DNA of 64,000 bases, from the NCBI RefSeq assembly GCF_003029735.1, contig NZ_KZ686270.1, positions 434,001 through 498,000 on the forward strand, in the 5' to 3' direction. A program made the translations under genes and the position numbers. Under the pieces are notes generated by a model, which worked only from the letters and a program-made list of their open reading frames with translations, did not search any database and was not told the DNA's origin. Source of the stretch: Pedobacter yulinensis (GTDB lineage Bacteria; Bacteroidota; Bacteroidia; Sphingobacteriales; Sphingobacteriaceae). Positions 42,820 to 52,385 of this stretch are shown here, piece by piece (positions within the stretch are counted from its first letter, which is position 1; each line of letters begins with the position of its first letter).

Positions 42820-43521
42820 ATGCCGATCACTGACCACGATATTCTTTTTGAAGACAACCACTTGATTGCCATAAACAAAAAAGCGGGCGACATTGTCCAG
42901 GTAGACGAAACCGGAGATGAACCGCTCGATGAGCAGGTTAAGAAATATCTTGCCGCCAAGTACAACAAACCGGGAAGCGCTTTTCTCGGCGTTGTGCACC
43001 GTCTCGACCGCCCGGTTAGCGGTGTTATTCTTTTTGCAAAAACAAGCAAGGCCCTGGAGCGCATGAACCTCCTGTTTAAAAACCGCGAGGTGAAAAAGAC
43101 TTATTGGGCCGTGGCCCGGAAAAAACCAGCCGCAGTGCAGGGTACACTGATACACTGGCTGATCAAAGACCCGAAGAAAAACCTGGTTACGCCTTACGAC
43201 AAGGAGGTTCCGGGCAGTCAGCGCGCCCAGCTGGGATACCGCCTGCTAGGTGAACTGGACGGTTATTTCCTGATTGAGGTCGACCCGCTTACCGGCCGCT
43301 CGCACCAGATCCGCGTGCAGTTGTCGACACTGGGCACGCCCATCGTTGGCGACAACAAATACGGGTATCCGCGAGGCAGCCGAAAGGGCAGCATTTGCCT
43401 GCATGCCAGGCGTTTGGAATTCATTCACCCAGTCAAAAAAGAACCCGTCAAACTGTTTGCTTCTTTGCCAAAAGATGGCTTCTGGGAGCGTTTTGAACGC
43501 TTTGAACCAACAGGAAATTAA
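42820..43521 (+). CDS. RluA family pseudouridine synthase
   Basis: Isomerises uridine in rRNA or tRNA. The 233-residue protein shows the catalytic motif VVHRLDRPVSGVILFAKTSKAL (Asp in HRLDR), LIEVDPLTGRSHQIRVQLSTLG and GDNKYGYPRG, with no S4 domain at the N-terminus, so it is of the RluA/RluC-type catalytic core only. The RNA target cannot be assigned. Only 7 nt from panB, so co-transcription is likely. Confidence 0.93.
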   Translation: MPITDHDILFEDNHLIAINKKAGDIVQVDETGDEPLDEQVKKYLAAKYNKPGSAFLGVVHRLDRPVSGVILFAKTSKALERMNLLFKNREVKKTYWAVARKKPAAVQGTLIHWLIKDPKKNLVTPYDKEVPGSQRAQLGYRLLGELDGYFLIEVDPLTGRSHQIRVQLSTLGTPIVGDNKYGYPRGSRKGSICLHARRLEFIHPVKKEPVKLFASLPKDGFWERFERFEPTGN

Positions 43522-43589
43522 TGTTTCTTTAACAAAACCCCCACATAATTTTTTTGTTATACTTGCAACCGGATTTCAATTTACCGACC

Positions 43590-43994
43590 ATGGAGCAAAA
43601 ACGAATACTTGTAATTGATGATGATGAAGATGTGCTGGAAACCATTGAACTGGTTCTTGAGATAGGCAATTACGAGGTCTCGACGCTGCTGAGTGCAGAA
43701 CAGATCTTTGAGCGGATCGAGGAGTTTGGCCCCGAACTGATCATTCTTGATGTTGTTCTGGGCAAAATGGACGGACGCGTGATCTGCGAACAGCTAAAAA
43801 TGGACGAAGACACCAAAGATATTCCCATCCTGATGATGTCAGGCTTGCGGGACTATCAGTACGTCATGAACGAAGAACATGCACCGAACGACTTTCTTCC
43901 AAAACCTTTTGACATCAATGTTTTGCTAAAGAAAATAAAGACCCTGCTTAAACAGGTAAATGAGGAACCCGAAGAAAAGTTCAGGCTTAACTAA
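43590..43994 (+). CDS. Single-domain response regulator (CheY-like)
   Basis: From the ATG at 43590 the protein has 134 residues and consists of one receiver domain: DDD at 10-12, phospho-acceptor Asp54 (LIILDVVLGKMDG), Ser84 (LMMSG) and Lys105 (FLPKPFD). A short charged tail (NEEPEEKFRLN) follows. No output domain is fused, so it probably acts through a partner kinase or protein. No histidine kinase gene is adjacent. A longer in-frame start at 43554 is less likely because it lacks conserved sequence. Confidence 0.93.
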   Translation: MEQKRILVIDDDEDVLETIELVLEIGNYEVSTLLSAEQIFERIEEFGPELIILDVVLGKMDGRVICEQLKMDEDTKDIPILMMSGLRDYQYVMNEEHAPNDFLPKPFDINVLLKKIKTLLKQVNEEPEEKFRLN

Positions 43995-43997
43995 AAG

Positions 43998-44029
43998 AAG
44001 GCCCGCTAAACAGGATTAGCGGGCCTTTT
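43998..44029. terminator. Bidirectional intrinsic terminator
   Basis: Stem AAGGCCCGCTAA with TTAGCGGGCCTT, 6-nt loop, T-tract on the plus strand. It separates the response regulator from the convergent fabG. Confidence 0.85.
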
Positions 44030-44048
44030 CATTGTATATCTTTTATTG

Positions 44049-44792
44049 CTAGAGCATGCCGCCGCAAACGGGAAGCACCTGACCGGTCACGTAGGCGCTC
44101 ATGTCTGAAGCCAGGAACACGCAGACATTGGCCACATCTTCCGGCTGCCCCGCCCGTTTCAAAGGAATGTTCGCCTCCCAGCCCTCTACAACTTTCGGAT
44201 CGAGTACATCGGTCATTTCTGTGCGAATAAAGCCCGGAGCAACAACATTGCTCCGAATGTTACGCGAGCCCAATTCTTTGGCAACTGATTTGGTAAATCC
44301 GATAATTCCAGCCTTTGATGCGGCGTAGTTAGCCTGACCGGCGTTACCCTGCACACCGACAACGGAACTCAGGTTAATGAACACGCCTTTGCGGTTTTTC
44401 ATCATGATCTTTGAAGCCGCTTTGGTTACATTGAACACCGATTTCAGGTTCACGTCGATTACCTCGTCCCAGTTTTCTTCGGTCATCCGCATCAGCAGAC
44501 CATCTTTGGTTATGCCAGCGTTGTTAACCACAACATCGAGCGTGCCGAATTCAGCTACGACGTCGCTGATCAGCTGCTCTGCTTCGGCAAACTTGGATGC
44601 ATCAGACCGGTAACCTTTTATCTTCGTTCCGAAAGTTTGCAGCTCGGTCTCAAGAGCCTGTCCTTTTTCAACAGACGAGAGATATGTAAACGCGACGTTT
44701 GCGCCATGGGCAGCAAACACTTCTGCGATTTTTCTTCCTATTCCTTTAGAAGCACCGGTAACCAGCGCCGTTTTTCCTTCAAGTAATTTCAT
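44049..44792 (-). CDS. fabG: 3-oxoacyl-[acyl-carrier-protein] reductase
   Basis: NADPH-dependent reductase of fatty-acid elongation, short-chain dehydrogenase fold, 247 residues from the ATG at 44792. The cofactor motif is VTGASKGIGRK (12-21), NNAG at 90-93, and the catalytic triad is Ser143 region (LSSVVGVQGN), Tyr156 and Lys160 (YAASK). The C-terminus (AYVTGQVLPVCGGML) is typical of FabG. A longer reading frame to 44903 is rejected: it lacks family similarity and crosses the predicted promoter at 44835-44842. Confidence 0.96.
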   Translation of the reverse strand: MKLLEGKTALVTGASKGIGRKIAEVFAAHGANVAFTYLSSVEKGQALETELQTFGTKIKGYRSDASKFAEAEQLISDVVAEFGTLDVVVNNAGITKDGLLMRMTEENWDEVIDVNLKSVFNVTKAASKIMMKNRKGVFINLSSVVGVQGNAGQANYAASKAGIIGFTKSVAKELGSRNIRSNVVAPGFIRTEMTDVLDPKVVEGWEANIPLKRAGQPEDVANVCVFLASDMSAYVTGQVLPVCGGML

Positions 44793-44816
44793 TATCATTT
44801 GATTTGATCTCATTGG

Positions 44817-44830
44817 CCGGCCCGGGCCGG
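44817..44830. promoter_or_regulatory. GC-rich palindrome in the fabG leader
   Basis: CCGGCCCGGGCCGG is a 14-bp perfect palindrome lying just downstream of the predicted fabG transcription start, so it would be the first structure in the mRNA. It could be a regulator site or a strong 5' hairpin. Confidence 0.4.
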
Positions 44831-44834
44831 AGGC

Positions 44835-44842
44835 CAAATTTA
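44835..44842 (-). promoter_or_regulatory. Predicted -7 promoter element of fabG
   Basis: TAAATTTG on the minus strand matches TAnnTTTG, about 43 nt before the ATG at 44792. Confidence 0.45.
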
Positions 44843-44953
44843 TCATTTCTTTTCCAGCTTGAAAATGTTTATTCAGATCGCCTGCCGCCCATTTGGTAGG
44901 CAAAGTGCCGGCGCAAGGCCTTTTTTAAGCCCTGTTCATGTTTGGCCAGTTGG

Positions 44954-46024
44954 TTATACCGCCGGTTCCTGCTGGCTCAGGCAATGAAAACTGCCCAGGC
45001 CCCAGATCAGATCTACAGAGTCGATACCGATCACCTTCCGGTCTGGGAAACAACTCTGAATGATCTTCAACGCGCGCGCATCATTGGCATCGTTGAAAAC
45101 AGGTACGACGACCACCTCGTTGGCAATATAAAAGTTCGCATACGATGCCGGTAACCGGGTATCTTCATATATGACCGCAGCGGGCATTGGCAATTCGACG
45201 ATTTTAAGCGGACGGCCGTCTGGCAGGCGAAACGTCTTTAAAGTTTCCAGGTTTTCCTGTAAAATCGCGTAATTCTCGTCTTCAGGGTTTTCTTCCACAA
45301 CAGTTAACACCGTGTCTTCTGATACAAACCGTGTGATGTCATCGATATGACCGTCGGTATCATCGCCGACAATTCCGTCGCCAAGCCACAGCACCTGGTC
45401 CTGCCCATAAAACTCTTTCAGGTAGGTCTCGATCTCTTCTTTGCTCAGCGCGGGATTCCTGTTTTCATTGAGCAGGCAGGCTGTGGTGGTAAGGACCGTT
45501 CCTGCGCCGTTAAAGTCGACCGAGCCGCCTTCCATAACGATTCCCGGATGGTAGACGGGCAAGCCGAAATGCGCAGCGATCCGCGTCGGAATGACATCAT
45601 CCAAATCATAAGGCGGGTATTTGCCGCCCCATGCGTTATAACCCCAGTCGACCACTGCCTTGCCGCCCTTTCCGTCTGTCAAAAATGCGGGCCCATGATC
45701 CCTGCACCAGGCATCGTTCGTTTCGTGATAAAAAAACTCGACCGCCTCTGCCGGTACAGCTTCCTTAGCAAGCTGCTCGCGCGCAAACTGCTCCATCGCC
45801 GCATCTTTCACGTTGATGCGAACTTTCTGACCCTCAGAAACAGCCCTGATGAAGCGGCAATACGGCGCATAGATCTTGTCGATCTTTCCCGGCCAGGACG
45901 CTTCCTTATGGGGCCAGCTCAGCCACATGGCTTCTTGTCTGCCCCATTCAGCCGGAAAGCTGTACCCGTTTGCTTTTGGTGTAGATCCGGAACCGGCACG
46001 CAGCCCCGCAGAAAAGTCGTTCAT
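44954..46024 (-). CDS. aguA: Agmatine deiminase
   Basis: Hydrolyses agmatine to N-carbamoylputrescine and ammonia. The 356-residue protein belongs to the guanidino-group-modifying (PAD_porph) fold. Substrate and catalytic regions: WLSWPHKEASWPG, TNDAWCRDHGPAFL, VVDWGYNAWGGKYPPYDLDD, LGDGIVGDDTDGHIDDITRFV and the nucleophile Cys348 in GSFHCLSQQ near the C-terminus. aguB ends 77 nt upstream on the same strand, so the two genes form a putrescine-synthesis unit. Confidence 0.96.
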   Translation of the reverse strand: MNDFSAGLRAGSGSTPKANGYSFPAEWGRQEAMWLSWPHKEASWPGKIDKIYAPYCRFIRAVSEGQKVRINVKDAAMEQFAREQLAKEAVPAEAVEFFYHETNDAWCRDHGPAFLTDGKGGKAVVDWGYNAWGGKYPPYDLDDVIPTRIAAHFGLPVYHPGIVMEGGSVDFNGAGTVLTTTACLLNENRNPALSKEEIETYLKEFYGQDQVLWLGDGIVGDDTDGHIDDITRFVSEDTVLTVVEENPEDENYAILQENLETLKTFRLPDGRPLKIVELPMPAAVIYEDTRLPASYANFYIANEVVVVPVFNDANDARALKIIQSCFPDRKVIGIDSVDLIWGLGSFHCLSQQEPAV

Positions 46025-46101
46025 ATATACATGGAACCGGCCTAACCGGCAATTGATGTTAAGATTAAGAATGGTGCAGCGTACAGGGCTATAGCCTGCG
46101 G

Positions 46102-46977
46102 CTAGTCTTCATCGATAAAACGTTTCGTGATCGGCTGGTAAGAATCGATCCGCCGGTCCCGTAAAAAGGGCCAGTGTTTCCTGAAAAAGTCAGATTCATC
46201 CAGATCAAGGTCAACGACCTCCGTCTCTTCATTTTCATGCGAAGCCAGATAAAGGATACGCCCCTGCGCATTCGCCGCAAAACTGCCGCCCCAGAATTTC
46301 ATGGCGCCATCCTGTTCAAAACCAACTCGGTTTACGCTAATCACAGGAACACCATTGGCTACTGCATGCGAACGCTGAATGGTTTGCCAGGCATTGTACT
46401 GGTCTGTGTTCGTTTCTTCGTCCTGCTCGGTCGACCACCCAATGGCCGTCGGGTAGAACAGGATTTCAGCGCCCATCAGCGCAGTAATGCGCGATGCTTC
46501 CGGATACCACTGGTCCCAGCAGATCAGGATCCCAATCTTTGCATATTTGGTTTGAAATACTTTATAACCAAGATCGCCGGGGGTAAAATAGAATTTTTCA
46601 TAAAAAGCAGGATCGTCCGGGATGTGCATCTTGCGGTACTTACCCAGGTACGTCCCATCGGCATCCAGCACGGCTGTGGTGTTGTGGTACAGACCGGCGG
46701 TACGTTTTTCGAACAACGACGCAATGATGACCACGTTCAGCTCGCGGGCAACCAGTGCAAGCGCATCGGTAGAAGGGCCGGGAATGGCCTCGGCCAATGC
46801 AAAGTTATCATAGTCTTCCACATCGCAGAAATACAGCGATGTAAACAGCTCCTGAAGGCAAACGATCTGTGCACCTTTAGCAGCAGCCTTGCGCACTTCG
46901 GCAATGGCCTTGTCCAGGTTTTCCTGTTTGTCTTTCGTGCAGCTCATCTGCACCAGACCCACTTTTACTTTACTCAT
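46102..46977 (-). CDS. aguB: N-carbamoylputrescine amidase
   Basis: Nitrilase-fold amidase that converts N-carbamoylputrescine to putrescine, CO2 and ammonia. The 291-residue protein has the catalytic triad Glu43 (CLQELFT), Lys116 (YRKMHIP) and Cys153 (LICWDQWYPE). Segments ILFYPTAIGW and AVANGVPVISVNRVGFEQ match AguB. It is upstream of aguA on the same strand and completes the two-step route from agmatine. Confidence 0.95.
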   Translation of the reverse strand: MSKVKVGLVQMSCTKDKQENLDKAIAEVRKAAAKGAQIVCLQELFTSLYFCDVEDYDNFALAEAIPGPSTDALALVARELNVVIIASLFEKRTAGLYHNTTAVLDADGTYLGKYRKMHIPDDPAFYEKFYFTPGDLGYKVFQTKYAKIGILICWDQWYPEASRITALMGAEILFYPTAIGWSTEQDEETNTDQYNAWQTIQRSHAVANGVPVISVNRVGFEQDGAMKFWGGSFAANAQGRILYLASHENEETEVVDLDLDESDFFRKHWPFLRDRRIDSYQPITKRFIDED

Positions 46978-46997
46978 CTACTCAAAAAATTTTGCTG

Positions 46998-47005
46998 CAA
47001 AGTTA
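46998..47005 (-). promoter_or_regulatory. Predicted -7 promoter element of aguB-aguA
   Basis: TAACTTTG on the minus strand matches TAnnTTTG, with a leader of about 17 nt before the ATG at 46977. Confidence 0.45.
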
Positions 47006-47074
47006 CGATTTTGTTCGGGAACGCTGAAAGCAACCTGGTGCCGGAGCCGGATGCTTACCTGCAGCTGACACGGC

Positions 47075-48220
47075 TTAAAGCGGTTTAGCGCTGCCACCTG
47101 CAACCTGCAGCCCCGCCGAATAAACCTGTGATGCATCCAGGCGACGTTCTGCCGAGCTTTTGATCAGGTTGGCCGAACGTTTAAGTTTCCCCCTGAACAA
47201 GGTTTTTCCGTTTGACCGCAGGGTGATCAGTTTGTCCAGGTCGAGCATGTCGTCGTTCAGGTAGATATGCAGCGTTGCAAAAGTATTTTCGTCCAGCTCG
47301 ATAGCATTGCCTTTCCGGTCAAGAGAAACGACAGCTTTGTCGCCGGTTTTTGCTGCAGCGGTGGCACCTAACCAATAGAACTGCTGATGCCTGCGGTCAT
47401 CCTGAACCCAGATCACCTTGCTGGGAAGGGCGGTCCTTTTGAAACCGGCCATCCAGGCTAGCGCAACGGTGTCTTTTCGGTTCATCCAATGGCCCAGGCC
47501 CTGATAGATCTCCACTTTGTGTAGATAGGCCTGGGGATCGGCCGATTGCAGACTATCCAGTGTCTTTCCCCAGGCAGCGGCGTGTTTATTGCGGTCATAG
47601 GCGGCATCCTCGGCCCCCATGAAGATGGCAAAGGGCAGGTTGCGAAGCGGCAGTGCGGAAGCATCGCCGGGATGACCGGCCATCATTGAAGCTGCAGCAA
47701 AGCGGTCGGCCATTCGGGGGGCAAGCTGGTAAAGGCCGTCGCCACCAGCAGAATACCCAAGCAGGTACACCCGGTTGGGATCTACACCTTCCAGGATCAC
47801 TGCACTTTTGATCACCTGATCAATCATGTCGTCAATATGGTCTTCATGCCAGAGGTTCCAGGTATTGGTTGGGGCGCGCGGCACAAAGTACAGACCTTCC
47901 CCAGGTGTGTAGAGCCGCTGCTGATTTTGCCATTGCTTGTCATTGGCTTCGGGCGTAGTGCCACCGCCGCCGTGCAGCGAAATGTACAGACTGCGCTGGC
48001 CAGGCTGAGCTTGTCCGAAAACTTTCGTTTCAAACTTCATGGCTTTGTCGCCTTGGCGGATTGTTTTCGACTGCCAGGCTGCAGCCGCCTCTGAACGGTA
48101 TGCGGCCTGCGCCCGTTCAACTTCGCTTTGGGCCATACGTAAAGCTGTAGCTTTTTTGATTTGCGCATGCATGACAAGCGGACCAGCAAGCAAGGCGATC
48201 AGAACGATAAATTTATTCAT
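47075..48220 (-). CDS. Secreted alpha/beta hydrolase (polyhydroxybutyrate-depolymerase/esterase-like)
   Basis: From the ATG at 48220 the protein has 381 residues and a signal peptide (MNKFIVLIALLAGPLVMHA|QI). The hydrolase core shows LYISLHGGGGTTPEANDKQW, GLYFVPRAPTNTWNLWHEDHIDDMID, the nucleophile elbow VYLLGYSAGGDGLYQLAPRMADRFAAASMMAGHPG, and a histidine region GLGHWMNRKD. A C-terminal beta-rich extension of about 100 residues follows. The substrate is unknown; esterase or peptidase activity is inferred from the fold. Confidence 0.83.
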   Translation of the reverse strand: MNKFIVLIALLAGPLVMHAQIKKATALRMAQSEVERAQAAYRSEAAAAWQSKTIRQGDKAMKFETKVFGQAQPGQRSLYISLHGGGGTTPEANDKQWQNQQRLYTPGEGLYFVPRAPTNTWNLWHEDHIDDMIDQVIKSAVILEGVDPNRVYLLGYSAGGDGLYQLAPRMADRFAAASMMAGHPGDASALPLRNLPFAIFMGAEDAAYDRNKHAAAWGKTLDSLQSADPQAYLHKVEIYQGLGHWMNRKDTVALAWMAGFKRTALPSKVIWVQDDRRHQQFYWLGATAAAKTGDKAVVSLDRKGNAIELDENTFATLHIYLNDDMLDLDKLITLRSNGKTLFRGKLKRSANLIKSSAERRLDASQVYSAGLQVAGGSAKPL

Positions 48221-48235
48221 GGCTATTATTTGTGG

Positions 48236-48267
48236 CGAAGATAGGTCCCGGCAAAGACAGTTGCCAA
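48236..48267 (-). promoter_or_regulatory. Predicted promoter of the secreted hydrolase gene
   Basis: TATCTTCG (48236-48243, minus strand) fits TAnnTTYG, and a TTG at 48265-48267 lies 21 nt upstream as a possible -33 element. Confidence 0.4.
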
Positions 48268-48298
48268 TTTTGGTCTGCAACTTACTGTTTTTTTAACA

Positions 48299-48505
48299 TC
48301 AAACCTGCTCCCTGTACTCTTGCTGCAGTTCAGCAAGGCATTTTGCGCACAAACAACCCTCGTACAGTTCACTGATGTACTGAACTTCATTAATGCTGAG
48401 CTGTACTGTACTGCACTGGCATTTTGTATACGCGTTGGCTTTGCACTCGACCGGGCTGGCACAGCGCTCGCAGGCAATGATCTCGTGTTTGCTGGACAGG
48501 TGCAT
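48299..48505 (-). CDS. Cysteine-rich CWC family protein
   Basis: A 68-residue protein from the ATG at 48505 with eight cysteines (12, 15, 21, 29, 31, 51, 53, 56) spaced as in the cysteine-rich CWC family, probably binding zinc. It reads MHLSSKHEIIACERC...CKAN near the N-terminus and CLCAKCLAEL near the end. Function unknown. A longer frame to 48571 would run through the promoter. TATTTTTG ends 4 nt before the ATG, so a leaderless transcript is likely. Confidence 0.85.
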   Translation of the reverse strand: MHLSSKHEIIACERCASPVECKANAYTKCQCSTVQLSINEVQYISELYEGCLCAKCLAELQQEYREQV

Positions 48506-48509
48506 GCGG

Positions 48510-48517
48510 CAAAAATA
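48510..48517 (-). promoter_or_regulatory. Predicted -7 promoter element of the CWC gene
   Basis: TATTTTTG on the minus strand matches TAnnTTTG and ends 4 nt before the ATG at 48505. Confidence 0.4.
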
Positions 48518-48525
48518 CGTACAAA

Positions 48526-48565
48526 AAACAAGGTCCCGGCAAAACCAGCCGGGACCCTGAAAAAA
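48526..48565 (-). terminator. Intrinsic terminator of nrdA
   Basis: Minus strand: GGTCCCGGC, 7-nt loop, GCCGGGACC, then TTGTTTTTT. It ends nrdA and insulates the CWC gene promoter. Confidence 0.85.
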
Positions 48566-48608
48566 TGGCATTGTAATGTAATTGTATAAAGGCCTTCGCC
48601 TTTATTTC

Positions 48609-50987
48609 TTATCCGGAACAGCTGATGCAGCCTTCTTCCATGCTGCAGACCGGGCCGTCTGGAATCTCGTCTACTACAGCCTCTACCTTTGCCGGGATAA
48701 CCGGCTCAATGGCTTTGCCGCCTTGGTTTTCAACTGTAAATTTAACCGCCTGCGATGCGGCCTGCGTGCGCAGGTAATACATACCGGTTTTGAGGCCTTT
48801 TTCCCATGCATAAAAGTGCATGGAGGTCAATTTGGCTGTATTTGGTGCATTTACGAACAGGTTCAGGGACTGAGACTGGCAAATGTAGGCTCCACGGTCT
48901 GCGGCCATGTCAATGATGTTACGCATCTTGATCTCCCAAACCGTTTTATACAGTTCTTTAATGTAGGCGGGGATTTCAGGAATGGACTGGATGGATCCGT
49001 TTGCCAGGATGATCTGGTTTTTCATGTCGTTGTTCCACAGGCCAAGCGCCACCAGGTCGCGAAGCAGGTGTTTATTAACAACGATAAATTCGCCGCTGAG
49101 TACCCTGCGGGTATAGATGTTCGAGGTGTACGGCTCAAAGCATTCGTTGTTGCCCAGGATCTGCGAGGTAGATGCAGTTGGCATAGGCGCTACAAGCAGT
49201 GAGTTGCGCACGCCGTGCTCCATGACACTCTTGCGCAGCGACTCCCAGTCCCAGCGGTTGCTTTCAGGTTTCACATTCCAGAGGTCAAACTGGAACTGAC
49301 CTTTTGAAAGCGGCGAGCCCTTGAATGTTTCATAAGGTCCCTCTTTTTTAGCCAGGTCATTGGAAGCGGTCATCGAGGCAAAGTAGATGGTTTCAAAGAT
49401 CTCTTTGTTCAACTGTTTGGCTTCGTCACTCTCGAATGGCAGGCGCATGAGGATGAACGCATCTGCCAGGCCCTGCACGCCCAGGCCGATTGGCCGGTGG
49501 CGAAGGTTGGATGTCTGTGCCTGTTCAACCGGGTAATAATTGTGGTCGATGATCTTGTTCAGGTTCAGGGTTGCCTGATAAGTAACCTCGTAAAGTTTCT
49601 CATGATCAAAGGTTGCATTGTTTACAAACCGTGGCAGGGCAAGCGATGCCAGGTTACAAACGGCAACTTCATCTTTAGAAGTATATTCGATGATTTCGGT
49701 ACAAAGGTTTGAGCTTTTAATGGTACCGAGGTTCTGCTGGTTGGACTTGCTGTTGGCGGCGTCTTTGTAAAGCAGGTATGGCGTACCGGTTTCGATCTGT
49801 GAATCGAGAATGGCAAACCAGAGCTCCTGTGCCTTTACAACGCGGCGTGCACGGCCTTCCTGCTCGTAACTGGTATACAGTTTCTCGAATTCTGCACCAA
49901 AGCAATCGGCCAGGCCTGGTGCTTCATGCGGACAGAAGAGACTCCAGTCGCCGTTGTCTTTAACGCGCTGCATAAAGAGGTCGCACATCCAGAGTGCATA
50001 AAAGAGGTCGCGGGCACGCATTTCTTCCTTGCCATGATTCTTGCGCAGGTCAAGGAAAGCGAAGATATCGGCATGCCAGGGCTCCAGGTAAATGGCGAAG
50101 GCACCCTTGCGTTTACCGCCACCTTGGTCTACGTAACGGGCAGTATCATTGAACACGCGCAGCATCGGGATGATCCCGTTGCTTGTGCCGTTCGTACCGC
50201 CAATGTAAGAACCCGTTGCACGGATGTTGTGAATGCTCAGGCCAATACCGCCTGCGCTTTGCGATATCTTTGCCGTCTGTTTCAGTGTATCATAGATACC
50301 GTCAATGCTGTCGTCTTGCATGGTCAGCAGGAAACAGGAAGACATTTGAGGTTTTGGAGTTCCTGCATTGAAGAGCGTTGGGGTAGCGTGGGTAAACCAG
50401 CGCTCGCTCATCAGGTGATAAGTTTTGATGGCGCTTTCGATATCCTCCTTGTGGATTCCAACCGAAACACGCATAAAAAGGTGCTGCGGACGCTCTACGA
50501 TCTGGCCGTTTACTTTAAGCAGGTAAGATTTTTCAAGTGTTTTAAACCCGAAATAGTCGAAGCCAAAATCACGGTCGTAAATGATCGAGCTGTCCAGGAT
50601 GTCTGCATTTTTCTCGATGATTTCCCATACATCATCTGCAATCAGGGGCGCTTCCTTTTTTGCTTTTGGATCAACATACTCGTAGAGCATTTTCATGGTT
50701 CCCGAGAAAGACTTGATCGTATTTTTATGCAGATTGGACACGGCAATGCGCGAAGCAAGCAGTGCATAATCCGGGTGTTTTGTAGTTAAAGAAGCAGCTG
50801 TCTCCGCTGCGAGGTTGTCAAGCTCAGAGGTAGTTACCCCGTCATAAAGACCTTCGATCACTTTTTTGGCCACATCGATCGGATCGACCAGATCCGGATT
50901 GAGGCTATAGCACAGTTTTTGAATCCGCGCGGTGATCTTGTCGAATTGCACCGCTTCTTTGCGACCGTCTCTTTTGATTACAAACAT
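48609..50987 (-). CDS. nrdA: Ribonucleoside-diphosphate reductase alpha subunit (class Ia)
   Basis: Catalytic subunit that reduces ribonucleotides to deoxyribonucleotides. The 792-residue protein has an N-terminal ATP-cone ([26 protein letters not shown]), the catalytic core with [47 protein letters not shown], the active-site cluster [27 protein letters not shown], and the C-terminal redox tail with Cys787 and Cys790 (GCISC). No intein is present. nrdB lies upstream on the same strand, with a gap of 104 nt. Confidence 0.98.
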   Translation of the reverse strand: MFVIKRDGRKEAVQFDKITARIQKLCYSLNPDLVDPIDVAKKVIEGLYDGVTTSELDNLAAETAASLTTKHPDYALLASRIAVSNLHKNTIKSFSGTMKMLYEYVDPKAKKEAPLIADDVWEIIEKNADILDSSIIYDRDFGFDYFGFKTLEKSYLLKVNGQIVERPQHLFMRVSVGIHKEDIESAIKTYHLMSERWFTHATPTLFNAGTPKPQMSSCFLLTMQDDSIDGIYDTLKQTAKISQSAGGIGLSIHNIRATGSYIGGTNGTSNGIIPMLRVFNDTARYVDQGGGKRKGAFAIYLEPWHADIFAFLDLRKNHGKEEMRARDLFYALWMCDLFMQRVKDNGDWSLFCPHEAPGLADCFGAEFEKLYTSYEQEGRARRVVKAQELWFAILDSQIETGTPYLLYKDAANSKSNQQNLGTIKSSNLCTEIIEYTSKDEVAVCNLASLALPRFVNNATFDHEKLYEVTYQATLNLNKIIDHNYYPVEQAQTSNLRHRPIGLGVQGLADAFILMRLPFESDEAKQLNKEIFETIYFASMTASNDLAKKEGPYETFKGSPLSKGQFQFDLWNVKPESNRWDWESLRKSVMEHGVRNSLLVAPMPTASTSQILGNNECFEPYTSNIYTRRVLSGEFIVVNKHLLRDLVALGLWNNDMKNQIILANGSIQSIPEIPAYIKELYKTVWEIKMRNIIDMAADRGAYICQSQSLNLFVNAPNTAKLTSMHFYAWEKGLKTGMYYLRTQAASQAVKFTVENQGGKAIEPVIPAKVEAVVDEIPDGPVCSMEEGCISCSG

Positions 50988-51091
50988 ATTTTTATCATTT
51001 AGCTAGCGTACCGGCCATCAAGCACCGGTACCAAATCATTAAAAGTATTCAGAAAACGCGGTCTTGATCCCGGCGCCCTCCGGCGGTATGT

Positions 51092-52069
51092 TTAGAAGTC
51101 TTCGTCCAGGGAGAAACTCTGCGCTTTATCTTCGGCGGCAGTCAGCACGCCGCTTTTCTGGTAGTCGCCAACTCGTTTCTCGAAGAAATTGGTTTTGCCC
51201 TGCAGGGAGATCATCTCCATAAAATCAAACGGATTGCTGGCACCGTATATTTTGCTGTAACCAAGTTCCTGCGCCCAGCGGTCGGCCACGAACTCGATGT
51301 ACTGCGACATCAGTTTCGCGTTCATACCGATCAGTGCTACCGGAAGTGCGTCTGTGACAAATTCCTTTTCAATTTCGACCGCATCTTTGATAATGGTATG
51401 CACCTGCTCTTCGGTCAGCTTGTATTTCAGCATGCCGTATAACAGGCAGGCAAATTCGCAGTGTGAGCCTTCGTCCCGTGATATCAGTTCGTTGCTGAAG
51501 GTCAGCCCCGGCATCAGGCCACGTTTTTTAAGCCAGAAAATGGAACAGAAACTGCCGCTGAAAAAGATACCTTCAACCGCAGCGAAAGCCACCAGGCGTT
51601 CGGCAAAAGAACCGTTCTCGATCCAGCGAAGTGCCCATTCCGCTTTTTTGCCCACGCAGGGCACCGTGTCAATGGCATGGAACAGGCGGTCCTTTTCTTC
51701 AGGGTCTTTGACATACGTGTCGATCAGCAAGGCATACGTTTCAGAGTGAATGTTTTCCATCATGATCTGGAAACCGTAAAAACAGCGCGCCTCAGGGATC
51801 TGCACTTCGCTCATGAAGTTAACCGCCAGGTTTTCATTGACAATGCCGTCGCTGGCCGCAAAAAACGCCAGGATGTGTGAGATGAAATGTCGTTCTCCGC
51901 TGTTCAGATTGTTCCAGTCTTTCAGGTCGTCAGATAGGTCGATCTCCTCTGCTGTCCAGAAACTGGCTTCGCTCTTCTTATACATCTCCCAGATGGCCGG
52001 GTAATTAATCGGAAGGATCACAAAACGATCCTTATTCTCTTTTAATAATACTTCTTCTTCCTTTTGCAT
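51092..52069 (-). CDS. nrdB: Ribonucleoside-diphosphate reductase beta subunit (class Ia)
   Basis: Radical-generating diiron subunit. From the ATG at 52069 the protein has 325 residues, the usual length. An in-frame TTG at 52117 would add 16 residues and is less likely. The diiron and radical site is E-x2-H-x3-Y at 105-112 (ENIHSETY), with the tyrosine radical at Tyr112. Further ligands lie in [10 protein letters not shown] and [11 protein letters not shown]. Presence of the tyrosine supports a class Ia enzyme. nrdB precedes nrdA; a long leader of about 275 nt with palindromes lies upstream. Confidence 0.97.
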   Translation of the reverse strand: MQKEEEVLLKENKDRFVILPINYPAIWEMYKKSEASFWTAEEIDLSDDLKDWNNLNSGERHFISHILAFFAASDGIVNENLAVNFMSEVQIPEARCFYGFQIMMENIHSETYALLIDTYVKDPEEKDRLFHAIDTVPCVGKKAEWALRWIENGSFAERLVAFAAVEGIFFSGSFCSIFWLKKRGLMPGLTFSNELISRDEGSHCEFACLLYGMLKYKLTEEQVHTIIKDAVEIEKEFVTDALPVALIGMNAKLMSQYIEFVADRWAQELGYSKIYGASNPFDFMEMISLQGKTNFFEKRVGDYQKSGVLTAAEDKAQSFSLDEDF

Positions 52070-52127
52070 AAGCGGATCAGGTTTGGGTAACACATACTCT
52101 CCGGGAAAAGCCGACAATTCTCCTCGC

Positions 52128-52350
52128 GGTGAAATTCACCACTAAAAATAAATGCAGAACCATTCCCTTATTTTCTCTCCTTCGTAAAACAAAACCGTTT
52201 CATCAGATAATCATGTTGTGACCAAGCTTGCAGGTGCAATGCCAAAGAAATCTTTGGTAAATCGAATCAGAACGATGCTTTCTAATTAACTAAATCACAA
52301 CACTTTAAACTACACAATGAACGACGGATTTCCCTTAGAATTCGTTAAAA
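52128..52350 (-). promoter_or_regulatory. Long nrdB leader with inverted repeats
   Basis: Between the predicted promoter and the nrdB ATG lie two inverted repeats: GGTGAA-A-TTCACC at 52128-52140 and CCAAAGA-AA-TCTTTGG at 52242-52257. They could fold in the leader RNA or bind a regulator. No match to the NrdR box was found. Confidence 0.4.
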
Positions 52351-52385
52351 CAAATATATAACACGAGGCCCGTTCTGCCCCCAAA
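52351..52385 (-). promoter_or_regulatory. Predicted promoter of nrdB-nrdA
   Basis: On the minus strand TATATTTG (52351-52358) matches TAnnTTTG, with TTTG at 52382-52385 about 23 nt upstream as a possible -33 element. Confidence 0.45.

Noticed and set aside
46174..47088. Open frame antisense to aguB
   Set aside because: aguB has full catalytic motifs; the antisense product has no family resemblance.
48609..50987. Intein or insertion in nrdA, uvrA or recA
   Set aside because: All three proteins have normal family length and uninterrupted motifs.
52341..52370. Possible NrdR box near AACAAATATATAACAC upstream of nrdB
   Set aside because: The two halves are not an inverted repeat and do not match the NrdR consensus; the stretch is better read as the -7 element TATATTTG on the minus strand.
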